This document shows positions 62,743-64,000 of a stretch of 64,000 nucleotides of DNA, piece after piece. This stretch comes from Ornithinimicrobium faecis (lineage in GTDB: Bacteria; Actinomycetota; Actinomycetes; Actinomycetales; Dermatophilaceae). Location: NCBI RefSeq assembly GCF_023923225.1, contig NZ_CP099489.1, positions 1,550,001 to 1,614,000 on the forward strand, written 5' to 3'. A program made the translations under genes and the position numbers. The notes under the pieces are model-generated. The model ran no database searches. It saw nothing but the letters and a program-made list of their open reading frames with translations, and was not told the origin of the DNA. Position 1 is the first letter of the stretch. Every line of letters starts with the position of its first letter.

Positions 62743-64000
62743 GTGGCCGCAGCCCGTCGTCCCGTTGCAGCCGGGGTCGTCCACCCGCAACGGCGGATGC
62801 GGTTCATGCTCTTTGGCATCCTGATCGTCTTCAGCCTCTTTGCCGCCCAGCTGGTCAAGCTCCAGGGCCTGGACGCCGCGAGCGTCTCGGCCGCGGCGAT
62901 CGACCGGCGCATGCACGAGGCCACCATCCCGGCCAGCCGCGGCGTGATCTATGACTCCAAGGGCGTGGCCCTGGCCGAGTCGGTGGAGCGGCGCAACATC
63001 ACCGCCGACCCCACGGCCGTGGTGACCTACAAGAAGCGCATCGACGGCGAGCGCGTCGAGGTGGGCTATCAGGGCGCCGCGGAGGACATCGCCGCGATCA
63101 CCGGTGCCGACGCGGCCGAGCTCGAGGCGACGCTGCGCGAGCACGACGGCGAGCGCTGGACCTGGCTGCAAAAGGACGTCTCACCGCAGACGTGGCAGCA
63201 GGTCAAGGCGCTGCACATCCCGGGCATCTATGCCGAGCCCTTCGTCAAGCGGGCCTACCCCCTCGGGCCCGCGATGGCCCCGGTGGTCGGCTGGGTCGGC
63301 TCCGGGGGCATGGCCGCCAACGGCATCGAGCTGATGTTTGAGGAGCAGCTGACCGGCACGCCGGGCTCGATGACCTATGAGCTGGGCGGTCGCGGCGAGA
63401 TCATCACCACCGGCGCGAGCAGCGAGACCCCCGCCGTGCCCGGCGAGGACGTGCACCTGACCATCGACAGCGACCTGCAGTGGTTCACCTACAACCAGGT
63501 CGAGGCCATGGTCAAGCAGTCCGCGGCCCTGCGTGGTTATGCCGTGGTGATGGACCCCAAGACCGGCGACATCCTGGCCGCGGCCAGCTATCCCTCCTTT
63601 GACCCCACGGACTCCCAGCAGAGCACCGAGGACCTGCGCAATCCGCTGTTCGAGGACGTCTACGAGCCGGGCTCGACCAACAAGGTGATCACCGCCGGAG
63701 CGGCCCTGGAGGAGGAGGTCGTCGACCTCGAGACGCCCTTCGTGCTGCCCAACCGGCTGCCGCGCGGTGGCACCAAGTTCAAGGACAGCCACGACCCGGA
63801 CAACCCCTATGCGACCTTCGCCGGTGTGCTGGCGACCTCCTCCAACATGGGCACGATCATGTATGGCGAGAAGCTGCCCGACGACGTGCTCTACGAGTAC
63901 ATGCAGGACTTCGGGATGGGCCGCGAGGCCAACCTGGGCTTCCCCGGGCAGTCCGCCGGCCTGGTCCCGCACCCGGACACCTGGAGCGCGACCAGCAAAT
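62743..64000 (+). CDS. ftsI: Peptidoglycan D,D-transpeptidase FtsI (PBP3), truncated by the window end
   Basis: 419 codons are present, starting at GTG 62743 (CCAAGGAGG upstream, spacing 11). A short cytoplasmic N-terminus and one helix (MRFMLFGILIVFSLFAAQLV) lead into the PBP dimerisation domain (IPASRGVIYDSKGVALAESV) and the transpeptidase domain: GYAVVMDPKTGDILAAASYPSFDP, catalytic Ser in EPGSTNKV (SxxK), and the SxN motif in ATSSNMGT. It cross-links septal peptidoglycan. The KTG region lies beyond the window. Confidence 0.95.
   Translation, partial: MAAARRPVAAGVVHPQRRMRFMLFGILIVFSLFAAQLVKLQGLDAASVSAAAIDRRMHEATIPASRGVIYDSKGVALAESVERRNITADPTAVVTYKKRIDGERVEVGYQGAAEDIAAITGADAAELEATLREHDGERWTWLQKDVSPQTWQQVKALHIPGIYAEPFVKRAYPLGPAMAPVVGWVGSGGMAANGIELMFEEQLTGTPGSMTYELGGRGEIITTGASSETPAVPGEDVHLTIDSDLQWFTYNQVEAMVKQSAALRGYAVVMDPKTGDILAAASYPSFDPTDSQQSTEDLRNPLFEDVYEPGSTNKVITAGAALEEEVVDLETPFVLPNRLPRGGTKFKDSHDPDNPYATFAGVLATSSNMGTIMYGEKLPDDVLYEYMQDFGMGREANLGFPGQSAGLVPHPDTWSATSK

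Overview
The window comes from a high-GC actinobacterium, probably a Micrococcales member close to the Intrasporangiaceae/Ornithinimicrobiaceae (an inference from gene content and style; no rRNA or tRNA is present). Supporting signs are an HrdB-type SigA with a Lys/Ala-rich N-terminus, a SARP (AfsR-like) regulator, a PAC2 protein, a DinB/maleylpyruvate-isomerase-like protein, secreted proteins with cell-wall-binding (CWB2) repeats, and the order moxR-DUF58-transglutaminase next to mraZ-rsmH-ftsL-ftsI.

Layout. 1-7.5 kb: a winged-helix methyltransferase divergent from a SARP regulator, then a secreted M14 zinc carboxypeptidase with CWB2 repeats. 7.5-12.7 kb: an HrpA-type helicase and a tail-to-tail RelE/HigB-like toxin and XRE antitoxin. 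12.8-15.8 kb: a minus-strand cassette of a His-rich membrane protein, CopC, VKOR and a DsbA-like thioredoxin. 15.9-22.7 kb: VOC and GNAT proteins, an ECF sigma/anti-sigma-like pair, an SDR enzyme, a DUF1232 protein, a DHA2 transporter and an RDD protein. 22.9-34.4 kb: an S9 peptidase, a PAC2 protein, a very large secreted subtilase facing a TrmB/LuxR-type regulator, and a membrane protein with a long Tyr/Gly/Gln low-complexity tail. 34.6-43 kb: EcsC, DUF4192, universal stress protein, a receiver-flavoreductase fusion with its histidine kinase, SigA and a methyltransferase. 43-52 kb: two tandem secreted NHL-repeat paralogues, one cut by an IS110-family element, and a small CWB2 protein. 52-55.3 kb: a thioesterase, an ABC exporter pair and a DinB-like protein. 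55.5-64 kb: the minus-strand moxR-DUF58-tgpA operon divergent from mraZ-rsmH-ftsL-ftsI; ftsI runs off the end.

The most unusual content is in short repeats at gene 3' ends. Arrays of exactly 32-bp period occur at four sites (after hrpA, after the S9 peptidase, across the rsmH/ftsL junction, and after the transglutaminase gene). At three of these the repeat carries the gene's own TAA stop codon; at rsmH it encodes a C-terminal tail and supplies the ftsL ribosome binding site. A separate ~70-bp inverted-repeat element occurs twice, each time between convergent genes, with one arm supplying the minus-strand gene's TGA stop. I know of no described family matching either. Predicted regulatory sites include direct repeats of 11-bp pitch before the SARP gene, a 10-bp-pitch GTGG MraZ operator, an ECF-type promoter before sigA, and a dyad before the TrmB/LuxR-type gene.

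Secreted and envelope functions dominate: proteases, CWB2 anchors, NHL propellers, copper/disulfide proteins and division genes. All calls are from reading the sequence; no database search was run.
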